From Psychroflexus aestuariivivens (lineage in GTDB: Bacteria; Bacteroidota; Bacteroidia; Flavobacteriales; Flavobacteriaceae), in the NCBI RefSeq assembly GCF_004010055.1, contig NZ_RQVT01000018.1:124001-188000 (forward strand): 64,000 nt of DNA, written 5' to 3'. Numbering within the stretch: the first letter of the stretch is position 1; every line of letters begins with the position of its first letter. The position numbers and the translations under genes were made by a program. Below the pieces are notes generated by a model. That model saw only the letters and a program-made list of their open reading frames with translations. It searched no databases and was not told the DNA's origin. Shown piece by piece: positions 45,796 to 54,078 of the stretch.

Positions 45796-46523
45796 AAACA
45801 AGAGTACTAATCGTAGAAGATGACATGGTTGTCGCCTCGCAACTTCAAATTATTTTGGAGAAAAATGATTATACGGTCTCAACCTGCAATAATTACAAAG
45901 ATTTTAAAGAAGAATTGACGATTTATCAACCAGATTTAATTCTGCTAGACATCAATTTAGATGGCAGATATGAAGGACTCCAAATGGGTTCTTATCTAAA
46001 TAATAATTCCAACATTCCATTTATTTATATAACAGGACATACTGACTCTCAAACTCTAAAGCGCATCCAAATGACAGAGCCAGCAGGTTTTTTGTCCAAA
46101 CCTTTTCGAGAAGTAGATGTGATTAGCAATATTGAAGTTGCCCTATACAACAGCAAATCTTCAAGAAATAATGAAGAAGATGATGAAAGCCTCAAAACCT
46201 ATTCTCGACCTGTGAAACGAACAGTAGAGTTTATCTCGGCAAACCTGAACGATAAAATTACCATGGAGGATTTAGAAAAAGTTTCTGGATGGAGCCGTTT
46301 TCATTTAATTCGACAATTTGATAAAGAGGTGGGAATGACACCTTATAAATACATTTATGATCAAAAAATGAAATTTGCAACTTTGAAGTTGAAAAACACC
46401 ACGCAACCTATTAACGAAATCGCTTTTGATTTGGGTTATATTTCAAATTCAAGTTTTACCAATGCATTTGTAAAATCTATTGGTGTTTCACCAACTACAT
46501 ACCGAAAGAAATTCAGTAATTGA
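45792..46523 (+). CDS. Response regulator with AraC-type DNA-binding domain
   Basis: The 243-aa protein joins a CheY-like receiver domain (residues 1-120) to an AraC/XylS helix-turn-helix pair (about 140-243). The phosphoacceptor is D53 in LLLDINL, with the acid pair VEDD and the conserved Lys in LSKPF. The output domain has NLNDKITMEDLEKVSGWSR and PINEIAFDLGY. It is translated together with the preceding His protein by ATGA overlap. Target genes are not visible nearby. No upstream transmembrane sensor is present, so the input signal is unknown. Confidence 0.9.
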   Translation: MKTRVLIVEDDMVVASQLQIILEKNDYTVSTCNNYKDFKEELTIYQPDLILLDINLDGRYEGLQMGSYLNNNSNIPFIYITGHTDSQTLKRIQMTEPAGFLSKPFREVDVISNIEVALYNSKSSRNNEEDDESLKTYSRPVKRTVEFISANLNDKITMEDLEKVSGWSRFHLIRQFDKEVGMTPYKYIYDQKMKFATLKLKNTTQPINEIAFDLGYISNSSFTNAFVKSIGVSPTTYRKKFSN

Positions 46524-46566
46524 TTCAATATTATTTTTTTGAATTTTGATAATCAACTAATAAAGA

Positions 46567-47082
46567 CTAAATTTTCTTCATTTGTTGTTTCATCATTTGA
46601 ATTTGCTCATTCAGCATGCCATGCTTGTCAAGTTTTTTAGATTCTTTAAGTAGCATTTGTGCTTCTCTTTTTCTTCGTTTTGTCATCGCAATTCCAGCTA
46701 AATTGAGTTTTGCCATAGCCAAATCCTGATCCATAGATAAACCAAGCTTAATGGCACGTTTAAAGAATTTTTCGGCTTTAGTCATGTTAGTTTGAGATAA
46801 CAATAAGCCGTGTAGATAATTGAAATAACCTTGTTGCTTTTGTGTAAGCGCAGCTTCTGGATTCTTGATTTTATCTAGCCATTTTTTAGCGCCAGCCATA
46901 TCTTGCTTTCTCAATCTTAAAAATGCTAATAAAATCATTTCATTTTTGAAGTACAAAAAGATGAAAATACCAGACAAAAGAATTAGCGAAATCCCATTGC
47001 CAATCGAACCTTCAACAATTTGATAAATGCCGAAAGCTATGATTAATCCGGCAATAATTAACTTGATATTTTTATGAAACAT
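46567..47082 (-). CDS. Small membrane protein with DUF2892-like helices and TPR tail
   Basis: The 171-aa protein begins with two hydrophobic helices (about residues 8-46), then a cytosolic helical part with TPR-like pairs (KKWLDKIKNPEAALTQKQQGYFNYLHGLLL and KAEKFFKRAIKLGL). No catalytic residues are seen. It recurs in flavobacteria to my knowledge without a function. It diverges from rpmH and does not share a promoter. A scaffold for a membrane-attached complex is possible but not supported. Confidence 0.65.
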   Translation of the reverse strand: MFHKNIKLIIAGLIIAFGIYQIVEGSIGNGISLILLSGIFIFLYFKNEMILLAFLRLRKQDMAGAKKWLDKIKNPEAALTQKQQGYFNYLHGLLLSQTNMTKAEKFFKRAIKLGLSMDQDLAMAKLNLAGIAMTKRRKREAQMLLKESKKLDKHGMLNEQIQMMKQQMKKI

Positions 47083-47143
47083 GCGTTTAATTTTTTGAAA
47101 TGCAAATTTAGGAAAAAGAAATGTAAAAAACTTTATTATTAGA

Positions 47144-47174
47144 TTTGCAAAACTAAAAATGAATCGTATATTTG
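47144..47174 (+). promoter_or_regulatory. Consensus Bacteroidetes promoter of rpmH
   Basis: TTTG at 47144-47147 (-33) and TATATTTG at 47167-47174 (-7) are separated by exactly 19 bases, a full match to the Bacteroidetes housekeeping promoter. The best promoter in the window. Confidence 0.85.
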
Positions 47175-47221
47175 CACGCAGTTTCCAAAAAAAGAATTAC
47201 AACAATTAAAGCGATATTAAG

Positions 47222-47383
47222 ATGAAAAGAACTTTTCAACCTTCAAATAAGAAAAGAAAGAATAAACATGGATTTAGAGAGCGTATGGCTTCTGTCAACG
47301 GTCGTAAAGTTCTTAAAAGAAGACGAGCGAAAGGCAGAAAAAAATTGAGCGTTTCTTCTGAAATGAGTCTTAGAAAAAGATAA
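47222..47383 (+). CDS. rpmH: 50S ribosomal protein L34
   Basis: The short frame encodes 53 residues starting [18 protein letters not shown] and ending SEMSLRKR. This is ribosomal protein L34: very basic, with the universally conserved TFQPS and HGFR motifs. It is a structural part of the large ribosomal subunit. It is preceded by a perfect Bacteroidetes promoter and followed by a terminator, so it is highly expressed as a single gene, although carB lies only 88 bases on. The usual rpmH-rnpA-dnaA neighbourhood is absent, as is typical in Bacteroidetes. Confidence 0.97.
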   Translation: MKRTFQPSNKKRKNKHGFRERMASVNGRKVLKRRRAKGRKKLSVSSEMSLRKR

Positions 47384-47408
47384 GAAATGAAATTTAATTT
47401 CTAGATAT

Positions 47409-47439
47409 AAAGGTGTTGCTTTTTGCAACGCCTTTTTTT
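47409..47439 (+). terminator. Terminator after rpmH
   Basis: AAAGGTGTTGC pairs with GCAACGCCTTT (one G-U pair) around a T5 loop and is followed by a T-run. Confidence 0.85.
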
Positions 47440-47471
47440 GTATATAATTGTCAAATAAAAACAATACCAAA

Positions 47472-50324
47472 ATGCCAAAAAACAAAGCCATACAAACTAT
47501 TTTAATCATCGGTTCCGGACCAATTGTTATCGGTCAAGCCTGCGAATTTGATTATTCAGGATCTCAGTCTTTACGATCACTTCGCGAAGATGGAATCAAG
47601 ACTATTTTGATAAATAGCAATCCAGCGACGATTATGACCGACCCATCTATGGCGGATCATGTGTATTTAAAACCCTTAAATACAAAGTCTATAATAGAAA
47701 TTTTAAAAAACCATCCTGAAATTGATGCTGTTTTGCCAACTATGGGTGGACAAACAGCGCTAAATCTTTGTATCGAAGCAGATGACAAAGGCATTTGGGA
47801 AGATTTTGGTGTAAAAATTATTGGAGTAGACATTGACGCAATCAATATAACTGAAGATCGTGAGAAATTCAGAAAGTTAATGCAAGACATTGGTATTGGC
47901 GTTGCACCTTCTAAAACGGTAACTTCATTTTTACAAGGTAAAGAAGTAGCTCAGGAGTTTGGTTTTCCATTAGTTATTCGAGCCTCATTCACCTTAGGCG
48001 GTAGTGGAGCATCCATTGTATATTCTGAAGATCGGTTTGAAGAATTGCTCACCCGTGGACTAGAAGCTTCTCCAATTCATGAAGTAATTATTGATAAGGC
48101 ACTTTTAGGTTGGAAAGAATACGAGTTGGAATTGCTAAGAGATCGCAATGACAATGTGGTGATTATTTGTAGTATAGAAAATATGGATCCAATGGGGATT
48201 CATACTGGAGACTCAATTACAGTCGCACCAGCAATGACTTTAAGTGATAGCGCATATCAACGAATGAGAGATATGGCAATCAAAATGATGCGAAGTATCG
48301 GCGATTTTGCCGGTGGTTGTAATGTTCAATTTGCGGTAAGTCCCGATGATAAAGAAGATATTATTGCTATTGAAATTAATCCACGTGTATCTCGATCTTC
48401 TGCATTGGCTTCCAAAGCAACGGGTTATCCGATTGCCAAAATTGCATCGAAATTGGCCATTGGTTATCATTTAGATGAATTAGACAATCAGATTACAAAA
48501 ACAACTTCAGCCTTTTTTGAACCTAGCTTAGACTATGTTATTGTTAAAATTCCACGTTGGAACTTTGATAAATTCGAAGGTTCAGATAGAACTTTAGGTT
48601 TACAAATGAAGTCTGTCGGTGAAGTGATGGGCATCGGGCGTTCATTTCAAGAAGCCTTGCATAAAGCCACGCAATCTTTAGAAATCAAAAGAAATGGGCT
48701 TGGTGCAGACGGTAAAAGTTACACAGATTACGATCAAATTCTAAGTAAGCTTGAATACGCAAGCTGGGATCGTGTATTTGTAATTTATGATGCCATTCAG
48801 TTAGGAATTCCACTGAGCAGAATTCATGAAATCACTAAAATAGACATGTGGTTTTTGAAGCAATACGAAGAATTGTATGTTTTGGAACGAGAGATTTCAA
48901 AATTGAAAATAGACGAAATTACCAGAGCTTTAATGTTGGAAGCCAAACAAAAAGGCTTTGCAGATCGTCAGATTGCGCACATGTTAGGTTGTTTAGAAAG
49001 TGAAGTTTATAAAAAAAGAGAAGAACTTCAAGTCAATCGTATTTATAAATTAGTGGATACTTGCGCTGCAGAATTCGAGGCACTAACACCATATTATTAT
49101 TCAACTTTTGAAGCCGACGTCACCAATACCAAAGGTGAAATCGTGAATAACAATGAAAGTATAGTTACGGACAAGAAAAAAGTTATCGTTTTAGGTTCAG
49201 GACCAAATAGAATAGGGCAGGGCATCGAGTTCGATTACTGCTGTGTTCATGGCGTATTAGCAGCTGCTGAATGCGGTTATGAAACAATCATGATCAATTG
49301 CAATCCAGAAACAGTTTCAACAGATTTTGATACAGCAGACAAACTTTACTTTGAGCCTGTGTTTTGGGAACATATTTATGATATTATCAAACATGAGAAC
49401 CCAGAAGGTGTCATTGTTCAACTTGGTGGACAGACAGCTTTGAAATTAGCAGAAAAACTTAGCCGCTATGGAATTAAAATTCTAGGTACAAGTTACGAAG
49501 CTTTAGATTTAGCAGAAGATCGCGGAAGTTTTTCAAAATTACTTCAAGACAATAATATACCATATCCTGACTTTGGCGTCGCTGAAACCGCCGATGAAGC
49601 TTTGGCACTTGCAGACGAATTGGACTTTCCGATTTTGGTAAGACCGTCTTATGTTTTAGGTGGTCAGGGCATGAAAATCGTGATTAATAAAAAAGAATTG
49701 GAGCAGCATGTGGTCGATTTGTTGAGGAAAATTCCAAACAACAAATTGTTGCTTGACCATTATTTAGATGGCGCTATAGAAGCTGAAGCTGATGCTATTT
49801 GCGACGGAGAAGATGTTTACATCATAGGAATTATGGAGCACATCGAACCTTGTGGCGTGCATTCTGGAGATTCTAACGCAACATTACCGCCTTTCAATTT
49901 AGGAGATTTAGTTATTGAGCAAATAAAAGATCATACAAAGAAAATTGCTTTAGCACTCAATACAGTTGGACTGCTAAACGTTCAATTTGCTATTAAAGAT
50001 GACAATGTTTACATCATTGAAGCCAATCCTAGAGCGTCACGAACTGTGCCTTTTATAGCCAAAGCTTACAAAGAACCTTATGTGAATTATGCGACAAAAA
50101 TCATGTTGGGAGAAAATAAACTGAAGGATTTTAATTTCAATCCAGAATTGGAAGGTTACGCAATAAAACAACCAGTTTTTTCTTTTGATAAATTCCATAA
50201 TGTCAACAAACAACTTGGTCCAGAAATGAAAAGTACAGGAGAAAGTATTTTGTTTATCGATAACCTGAGAGACGATACGTTTTACGAATTGTACACTAGA
50301 CGAAAAATGTATTTAAGCAAATAG
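47472..50324 (+). CDS. carB: Carbamoyl-phosphate synthase large subunit
   Basis: From the ATG at 47472 the protein has 950 aa. It shows two internally repeated ATP-grasp halves: the first begins ILIIGSGPIVIGQACEFDYSG and the second VIVLGSGPNRIGQGIEFDYCC. This is carbamoyl-phosphate synthase, which makes carbamoyl phosphate from ammonia (from CarA), bicarbonate and two ATP, feeding arginine and pyrimidine synthesis. The length is about 120 residues shorter than E. coli CarB because the C-terminal allosteric domain is absent or reduced, a form common in Bacteroidetes. carA is not adjacent. An in-frame TTG at 47448 is less likely than the ATG. Confidence 0.95.
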   Translation: MPKNKAIQTILIIGSGPIVIGQACEFDYSGSQSLRSLREDGIKTILINSNPATIMTDPSMADHVYLKPLNTKSIIEILKNHPEIDAVLPTMGGQTALNLCIEADDKGIWEDFGVKIIGVDIDAINITEDREKFRKLMQDIGIGVAPSKTVTSFLQGKEVAQEFGFPLVIRASFTLGGSGASIVYSEDRFEELLTRGLEASPIHEVIIDKALLGWKEYELELLRDRNDNVVIICSIENMDPMGIHTGDSITVAPAMTLSDSAYQRMRDMAIKMMRSIGDFAGGCNVQFAVSPDDKEDIIAIEINPRVSRSSALASKATGYPIAKIASKLAIGYHLDELDNQITKTTSAFFEPSLDYVIVKIPRWNFDKFEGSDRTLGLQMKSVGEVMGIGRSFQEALHKATQSLEIKRNGLGADGKSYTDYDQILSKLEYASWDRVFVIYDAIQLGIPLSRIHEITKIDMWFLKQYEELYVLEREISKLKIDEITRALMLEAKQKGFADRQIAHMLGCLESEVYKKREELQVNRIYKLVDTCAAEFEALTPYYYSTFEADVTNTKGEIVNNNESIVTDKKKVIVLGSGPNRIGQGIEFDYCCVHGVLAAAECGYETIMINCNPETVSTDFDTADKLYFEPVFWEHIYDIIKHENPEGVIVQLGGQTALKLAEKLSRYGIKILGTSYEALDLAEDRGSFSKLLQDNNIPYPDFGVAETADEALALADELDFPILVRPSYVLGGQGMKIVINKKELEQHVVDLLRKIPNNKLLLDHYLDGAIEAEADAICDGEDVYIIGIMEHIEPCGVHSGDSNATLPPFNLGDLVIEQIKDHTKKIALALNTVGLLNVQFAIKDDNVYIIEANPRASRTVPFIAKAYKEPYVNYATKIMLGENKLKDFNFNPELEGYAIKQPVFSFDKFHNVNKQLGPEMKSTGESILFIDNLRDDTFYELYTRRKMYLSK

Positions 50325-50326
50325 TC

Positions 50327-50830
50327 ATGGCTTTGATAAAACCTGTAAAATCAGTTTTTCCAATAATTCCAGATTCATGTTTTTTAGCTGAAAACTCTAC
50401 AATAACTGGAGATGTGAAGATGGGTGAGGAATGTAGCGTTTGGTATAATGCTGTGATTCGTGGCGATGTCAATTCTATTGAAATAGGAAATAAAGTCAAT
50501 ATTCAAGATGGAGCCGTTATTCATTGTACCTTCCAAAAAGCAGCAACTAAAATCGGAAACTCAGTGTCCATTGGTCATAATGCGATTGTACACGGCTGCA
50601 CCTTGGAAGACGAAGTTTTGATTGGCATGGGCGCTATTGTTATGGATCATGCCGTGGTCGGCTCAGGAAGTATTGTTGCAGCTGGCGCAGTAGTTACTGC
50701 GGGAACCAAAATTGAACCGAATTCTATTTATGCTGGTACACCAGCCAAAAGAATCGCTTCAACCTCAGATGAACATAAAAAATTGATTACAAGAACCGCT
50801 GAAAATTATATAATGTATAGTAAGTTTTAA
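50327..50830 (+). CDS. Gamma-class carbonic anhydrase family protein
   Basis: The 167-aa protein is a left-handed beta-helix hexapeptide-repeat protein of the gamma-carbonic anhydrase group. The zinc-ligand histidines are visible in IHCTFQ and IGHNAIVHGC. These proteins act as trimers and hydrate CO2 or serve as scaffolds. It starts 2 bases after carB, so co-transcription is certain; a supply of bicarbonate to carbamoyl-phosphate synthase is an attractive reason for this pairing, though inference. No signal peptide. Terminator follows. Confidence 0.88.
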   Translation: MALIKPVKSVFPIIPDSCFLAENSTITGDVKMGEECSVWYNAVIRGDVNSIEIGNKVNIQDGAVIHCTFQKAATKIGNSVSIGHNAIVHGCTLEDEVLIGMGAIVMDHAVVGSGSIVAAGAVVTAGTKIEPNSIYAGTPAKRIASTSDEHKKLITRTAENYIMYSKF

Positions 50831-50883
50831 AATTTCAGTATTTATAAAACGACATATCAGAACTTTTCTAAATTGAATTATAT

Positions 50884-50922
50884 AAAGCCTTAGACTTTAA
50901 AAATCTAAGGCTTTTGTTTTTT
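50884..50922 (+). terminator. Terminator after carB-gamma-CA operon
   Basis: AAAGCCTTAGA pairs with TCTAAGGCTTT around a nine-base loop and is followed by T-rich sequence. Confidence 0.8.
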
Positions 50923-51247
50923 TGAAAATTAAAAACGTGAGTATTCAATTAAAATTTCAAGGTCAATCTGTCAAATCTATATTTGAAAATATTTAGAATG
51001 TTTCAATATGAATTCTTAGAACTTCAACAAAAAACATAAATGAAACTCAATTGTTAAATAATTTATGATTTATTTCTTTTAAATTAAATTCGAGTTAATA
51101 AATTTTAAATTTACCCAATTAGTAATTTTGTATAATAAAATAAAATTGTATATTGAGATGTCGCAAAAAGAGCTTAAAGCTTTATTTTAATCACTTCCAT
51201 TGCGCATAAAATCATATAACCACACAATTGAACAACAACGAAAATTT
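50923..51247. promoter_or_regulatory. Leader region of the amine-pathway gene block
   Basis: This 325-bp stretch precedes the seven-gene block. It carries a TAATTTTG -7 box at 51123-51130 and a leader of about 110 bases. An 11-codon open frame at 51158-51190 begins ATGTCG. Otherwise A+T-rich with no conserved RNA motif that I recognise. Confidence 0.45.
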
Positions 51248-52564
51248 ATGACAGAAGTACAAATAAAATCTCATCAACTTCTTGAGAGAAGAAAAAACAT
51301 CGTAGCCAATGGAGTCGGTGTTTTTAATACGGCTACAGTAAGTGAAGCCAAAGGAGCAATTATTAAAGATGTAGACGGAAAAGAACTTATTGACTTTGCG
51401 GGTGGAATAGGTGTTGTTAATGCAGGACATTGTCCTGATTCTGTTGTAAAAGCCATTCAGGATCAGGCTCAAAAGTATTTGCACACAAGTTTCAACGTTG
51501 TCACTTATGAGCCTTACATTAAACTTTGTGAAGAGCTTGCAGAAATTCTACCTCATGGAGAGAAAACCAAAGCTATGCTTATTAGTACTGGCGCAGAAGC
51601 AGTAGAAAATGCAATTAAAATTGCCCGTCAGGCTACCAAACGACCTGCAGTTATTTGCTTTACAGAAGCTTACCATGGACGTACACTTATGGGAATGAGT
51701 TTAACGAGTAAAGTAAATTACAAATTTTCTTCCGGTCCATTTGCTCCGGAAATATACAGAATTCCTTTCCCTAATTTTTATAAATATCATGGTTCGCTAA
51801 GTATGGACGAATTTGTGGAAACTGAGTTAAATCGACTTAGAGAAAGTGCACACAGCATGGTCGATATTAAAAGCGTAGCTGCCATTATTGTTGAGCCAAT
51901 TCAAGGAGAAGGTGGTTTCAACCCAATACCACAAAAATATCTGGAAGGGCTTCGCTCTTTTTGCGATGAAAATGGTGTTATGCTCATTATGGACGAAATT
52001 CAAAGTGGATTTTGTCGCACTGGCCATTGGGCAAGTTGGCAACATTACGGCGTGCAGCCAGATATTAGTACTTATGCAAAATCTATGGGATCTGGACTTC
52101 CTATTGCAGCAGTATTGGGTAGAGCCGAAGTTATGGATGCTGCGGAACCTGGAACTATAGGTGGTACTTACATTGGTAGTCCTGTATGTTGTGCTGCAGC
52201 ATTAGCCACAATACAGCTTATGAAAGATGAAAATCTGAATGAACGCGCTTTTCATATTGGACAAATAATTACAGAACGTTTAGAAAATTTCAGAAAAGAG
52301 TGTCCAGAAATTGGAGATATAAGAGGCTTAGGCGCTATGATCGGTATTGAGTTTAATAAAGATAACAATCCTGGTAACCCACATACCGAGCTGTGTAGCA
52401 AAATTGTAAAAGGATGCGCTCAAGAAGGTTTAATTCTACTAAGTGCAGGTACTTTCAAAAATGTGATACGAATATTATGTCCTTTAGTTATTACCGAAGA
52501 ACAGTTAAATAAAGGGTTAGATATTTTAATAAATCAAATAAAGAAACATACTGAAAATTTATAG
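51248..52564 (+). CDS. gabT: Class III aminotransferase, 4-aminobutyrate aminotransferase-like
   Basis: The 438-aa protein is a fold-type I, class III PLP aminotransferase. PLP Lys is K278 in TYAKSMGSGLP, the cofactor Asp is in LIMDEIQSGFCRTG, and VEPIQGEGG is typical of GABA and omega-amino aminotransferases. Such enzymes move a terminal amino group to 2-oxoglutarate and leave an aldehyde. It is the first gene of a co-directional block that ends in a semialdehyde dehydrogenase, the natural next enzyme. Substrate may be GABA or an acylated diamine. The ATG at 51248 was chosen over one 16 codons upstream. Confidence 0.88.
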   Translation: MTEVQIKSHQLLERRKNIVANGVGVFNTATVSEAKGAIIKDVDGKELIDFAGGIGVVNAGHCPDSVVKAIQDQAQKYLHTSFNVVTYEPYIKLCEELAEILPHGEKTKAMLISTGAEAVENAIKIARQATKRPAVICFTEAYHGRTLMGMSLTSKVNYKFSSGPFAPEIYRIPFPNFYKYHGSLSMDEFVETELNRLRESAHSMVDIKSVAAIIVEPIQGEGGFNPIPQKYLEGLRSFCDENGVMLIMDEIQSGFCRTGHWASWQHYGVQPDISTYAKSMGSGLPIAAVLGRAEVMDAAEPGTIGGTYIGSPVCCAAALATIQLMKDENLNERAFHIGQIITERLENFRKECPEIGDIRGLGAMIGIEFNKDNNPGNPHTELCSKIVKGCAQEGLILLSAGTFKNVIRILCPLVITEEQLNKGLDILINQIKKHTENL

Positions 52565-52715
52565 AGTAATTTGAAATTTAATAAAATCTGATGTTTCGAA
52601 ATTGTTAGAGCATCCTACTAGAATTTTAGATTTCAATTTTTTAAAAGAATTAAAACAGAATTAAAAAAAATACTATTTGAAGAAATTTATCTTCAATAAC
52701 CAAAAACAATAATCA

Positions 52716-53657
52716 ATGAAACCTTTTGCAATAGCAGGAATACAAATGAAAGTCTCAGCTGTTAATTCAAATATAGAATTAATGAAGTTGAAACTTGATA
52801 TCACAATGAGTTTATATCCATGGGTAGACATGGTTGTGTTTAGTGAACTTTGTGGTCACGGTCCTTTAACTCATACCGCAACAGAAATACCTGGAGATTT
52901 TGAAAGCGAAATGCAAGCCATGGCCAAAAAACATAAAATCTGGCTTCTACCAGGATCGATTTTCGAAAAAAGTGAGGGAAATATTTACAATACCGCTTCA
53001 GTCATCAATCCGGATGGAGACGTAGTAACGCGTTATCGCAAAATGTTCCCGTTTTATCCTTATGAAGTCGGCGTAACTCCTGGTAAAGATTTTTGTGTGT
53101 TTGACGTGCCAGGAGTTGCAAAATTTGGAATTTCAATTTGTTACGACATGTGGTTTCCAGAAACAGTTCGAACGCTTGCAGTAATGGGCGCAGAAGTGAT
53201 TTTACACCCAACGATGACTGGAACTATTGATAGAGATATAGAATTATCTATCGTAAGAGCCATGGCAGCCGTAAACCAATGTTACTTTTTTGATGTAAAT
53301 GGTTTAGAATCTGGTGGTAACGGCCGTTCTTTAGTCTGCGGACCAGATGGTCGAGTGATATATCAAGCTGAAGGCAATGAAGAGATTTTTCCTATTGAAT
53401 TAAATATAGAGCGCGTAAAAAGAAGTCGAGAAATGGGTGTTCTAAGATTGGGGCAGCCTTTAAAAAGTTTTAGAGATCATATAGGACAATTTAGTATCTA
53501 TAAAGAAGGCGTCAAACTGCCTTACTTAAATTCTTTAGGTCCTTTAATAAAACCAACTAAAATGGACACTTTAGCCAAGCTAAAAATGCAAGAACATCAG
53601 CATGAATCTAATCCAACATCTAATCCAACAGAGTATAAGGGATTTACAAATAATTAA
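52716..53657 (+). CDS. Nitrilase-superfamily carbon-nitrogen hydrolase (amidase)
   Basis: The 313-aa protein has the Glu-Lys-Cys triad of nitrilase-superfamily amidases: E44 in FSELCG, K109 in YRKMFPF and C142 in SICYDMW. Members hydrolyse amides, nitriles or N-carbamoyl compounds, and include N-carbamoylputrescine amidase and omega-amidase. The last 40 residues are an unusual tail. It is separated from the aminotransferase by 151 bp and from the VOC gene by 12 bp, in the same direction. A place in amine breakdown is suggested by its neighbours. The acyl group removed is unknown. Confidence 0.87.
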   Translation: MKPFAIAGIQMKVSAVNSNIELMKLKLDITMSLYPWVDMVVFSELCGHGPLTHTATEIPGDFESEMQAMAKKHKIWLLPGSIFEKSEGNIYNTASVINPDGDVVTRYRKMFPFYPYEVGVTPGKDFCVFDVPGVAKFGISICYDMWFPETVRTLAVMGAEVILHPTMTGTIDRDIELSIVRAMAAVNQCYFFDVNGLESGGNGRSLVCGPDGRVIYQAEGNEEIFPIELNIERVKRSREMGVLRLGQPLKSFRDHIGQFSIYKEGVKLPYLNSLGPLIKPTKMDTLAKLKMQEHQHESNPTSNPTEYKGFTNN

Positions 53658-53669
53658 ACACATATAACT

Positions 53670-54074
53670 ATGGGCGGAACAGCACCGAAGCAAAAGAACA
53701 AAAAAAGTCAAAAAAATATAATTAGCTGGTTTGAAATTCCCGCTATTAATTTTCAGCAATCTGTAAATTTCTATAACCAGATTTTTGGAATTGATATGGA
53801 AACCAATATAGATGAAAATTATGCCATGGCTTTTTTTCCAGTAGATAAAGGTATTGGAGGTTCTATCGTTGCTGGTCCAGGCTCAACACCCGGAGATACT
53901 GGTCCTTTATTATATCTCAACGCAGGAGATGATTTGAGTTTAGTTCTCAATCAAGTAGAAAAAGCGGGTGGTAGAGTTGTTATGCCTAAAACACTTATAA
54001 GCAAGGAGTCAGGATACTTTGCGATTTTTATAGATCCAGAAGGAAACAAACTAGCACTTTATTCAACTAAATAA
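53670..54074 (+). CDS. VOC superfamily (glyoxalase/dioxygenase-fold) protein
   Basis: The 134-aa protein has a single vicinal-oxygen-chelate domain: beta-alpha-beta-beta-beta repeats with ISWFEIPAIN, VNFYNQIFG and FIDPEGNKLALYS. The usual metal-ligand Glu in the last strand (DPEGNxLEL) is Ala here, so metal-dependent catalysis is uncertain. A short Lys-rich tail starts the protein (MGGTAPKQKNKKSQKN). It sits 12 bp after the amidase gene and 4 bp before the decarboxylase gene, well within the block. Function in the block unknown; a binding or isomerase role is possible. Confidence 0.82.
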   Translation: MGGTAPKQKNKKSQKNIISWFEIPAINFQQSVNFYNQIFGIDMETNIDENYAMAFFPVDKGIGGSIVAGPGSTPGDTGPLLYLNAGDDLSLVLNQVEKAGGRVVMPKTLISKESGYFAIFIDPEGNKLALYSTK

Positions 54075-54078
54075 CTTT

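Noticed and set aside
51158-51190. An 11-codon open frame (start ATGTCG) in the leader of the amine-pathway block, which could be a leader peptide for attenuation
   Set aside because: It has no run of one amino acid's codons, no paired terminator and antiterminator hairpins, and no evident ribosome site, so chance is more likely.
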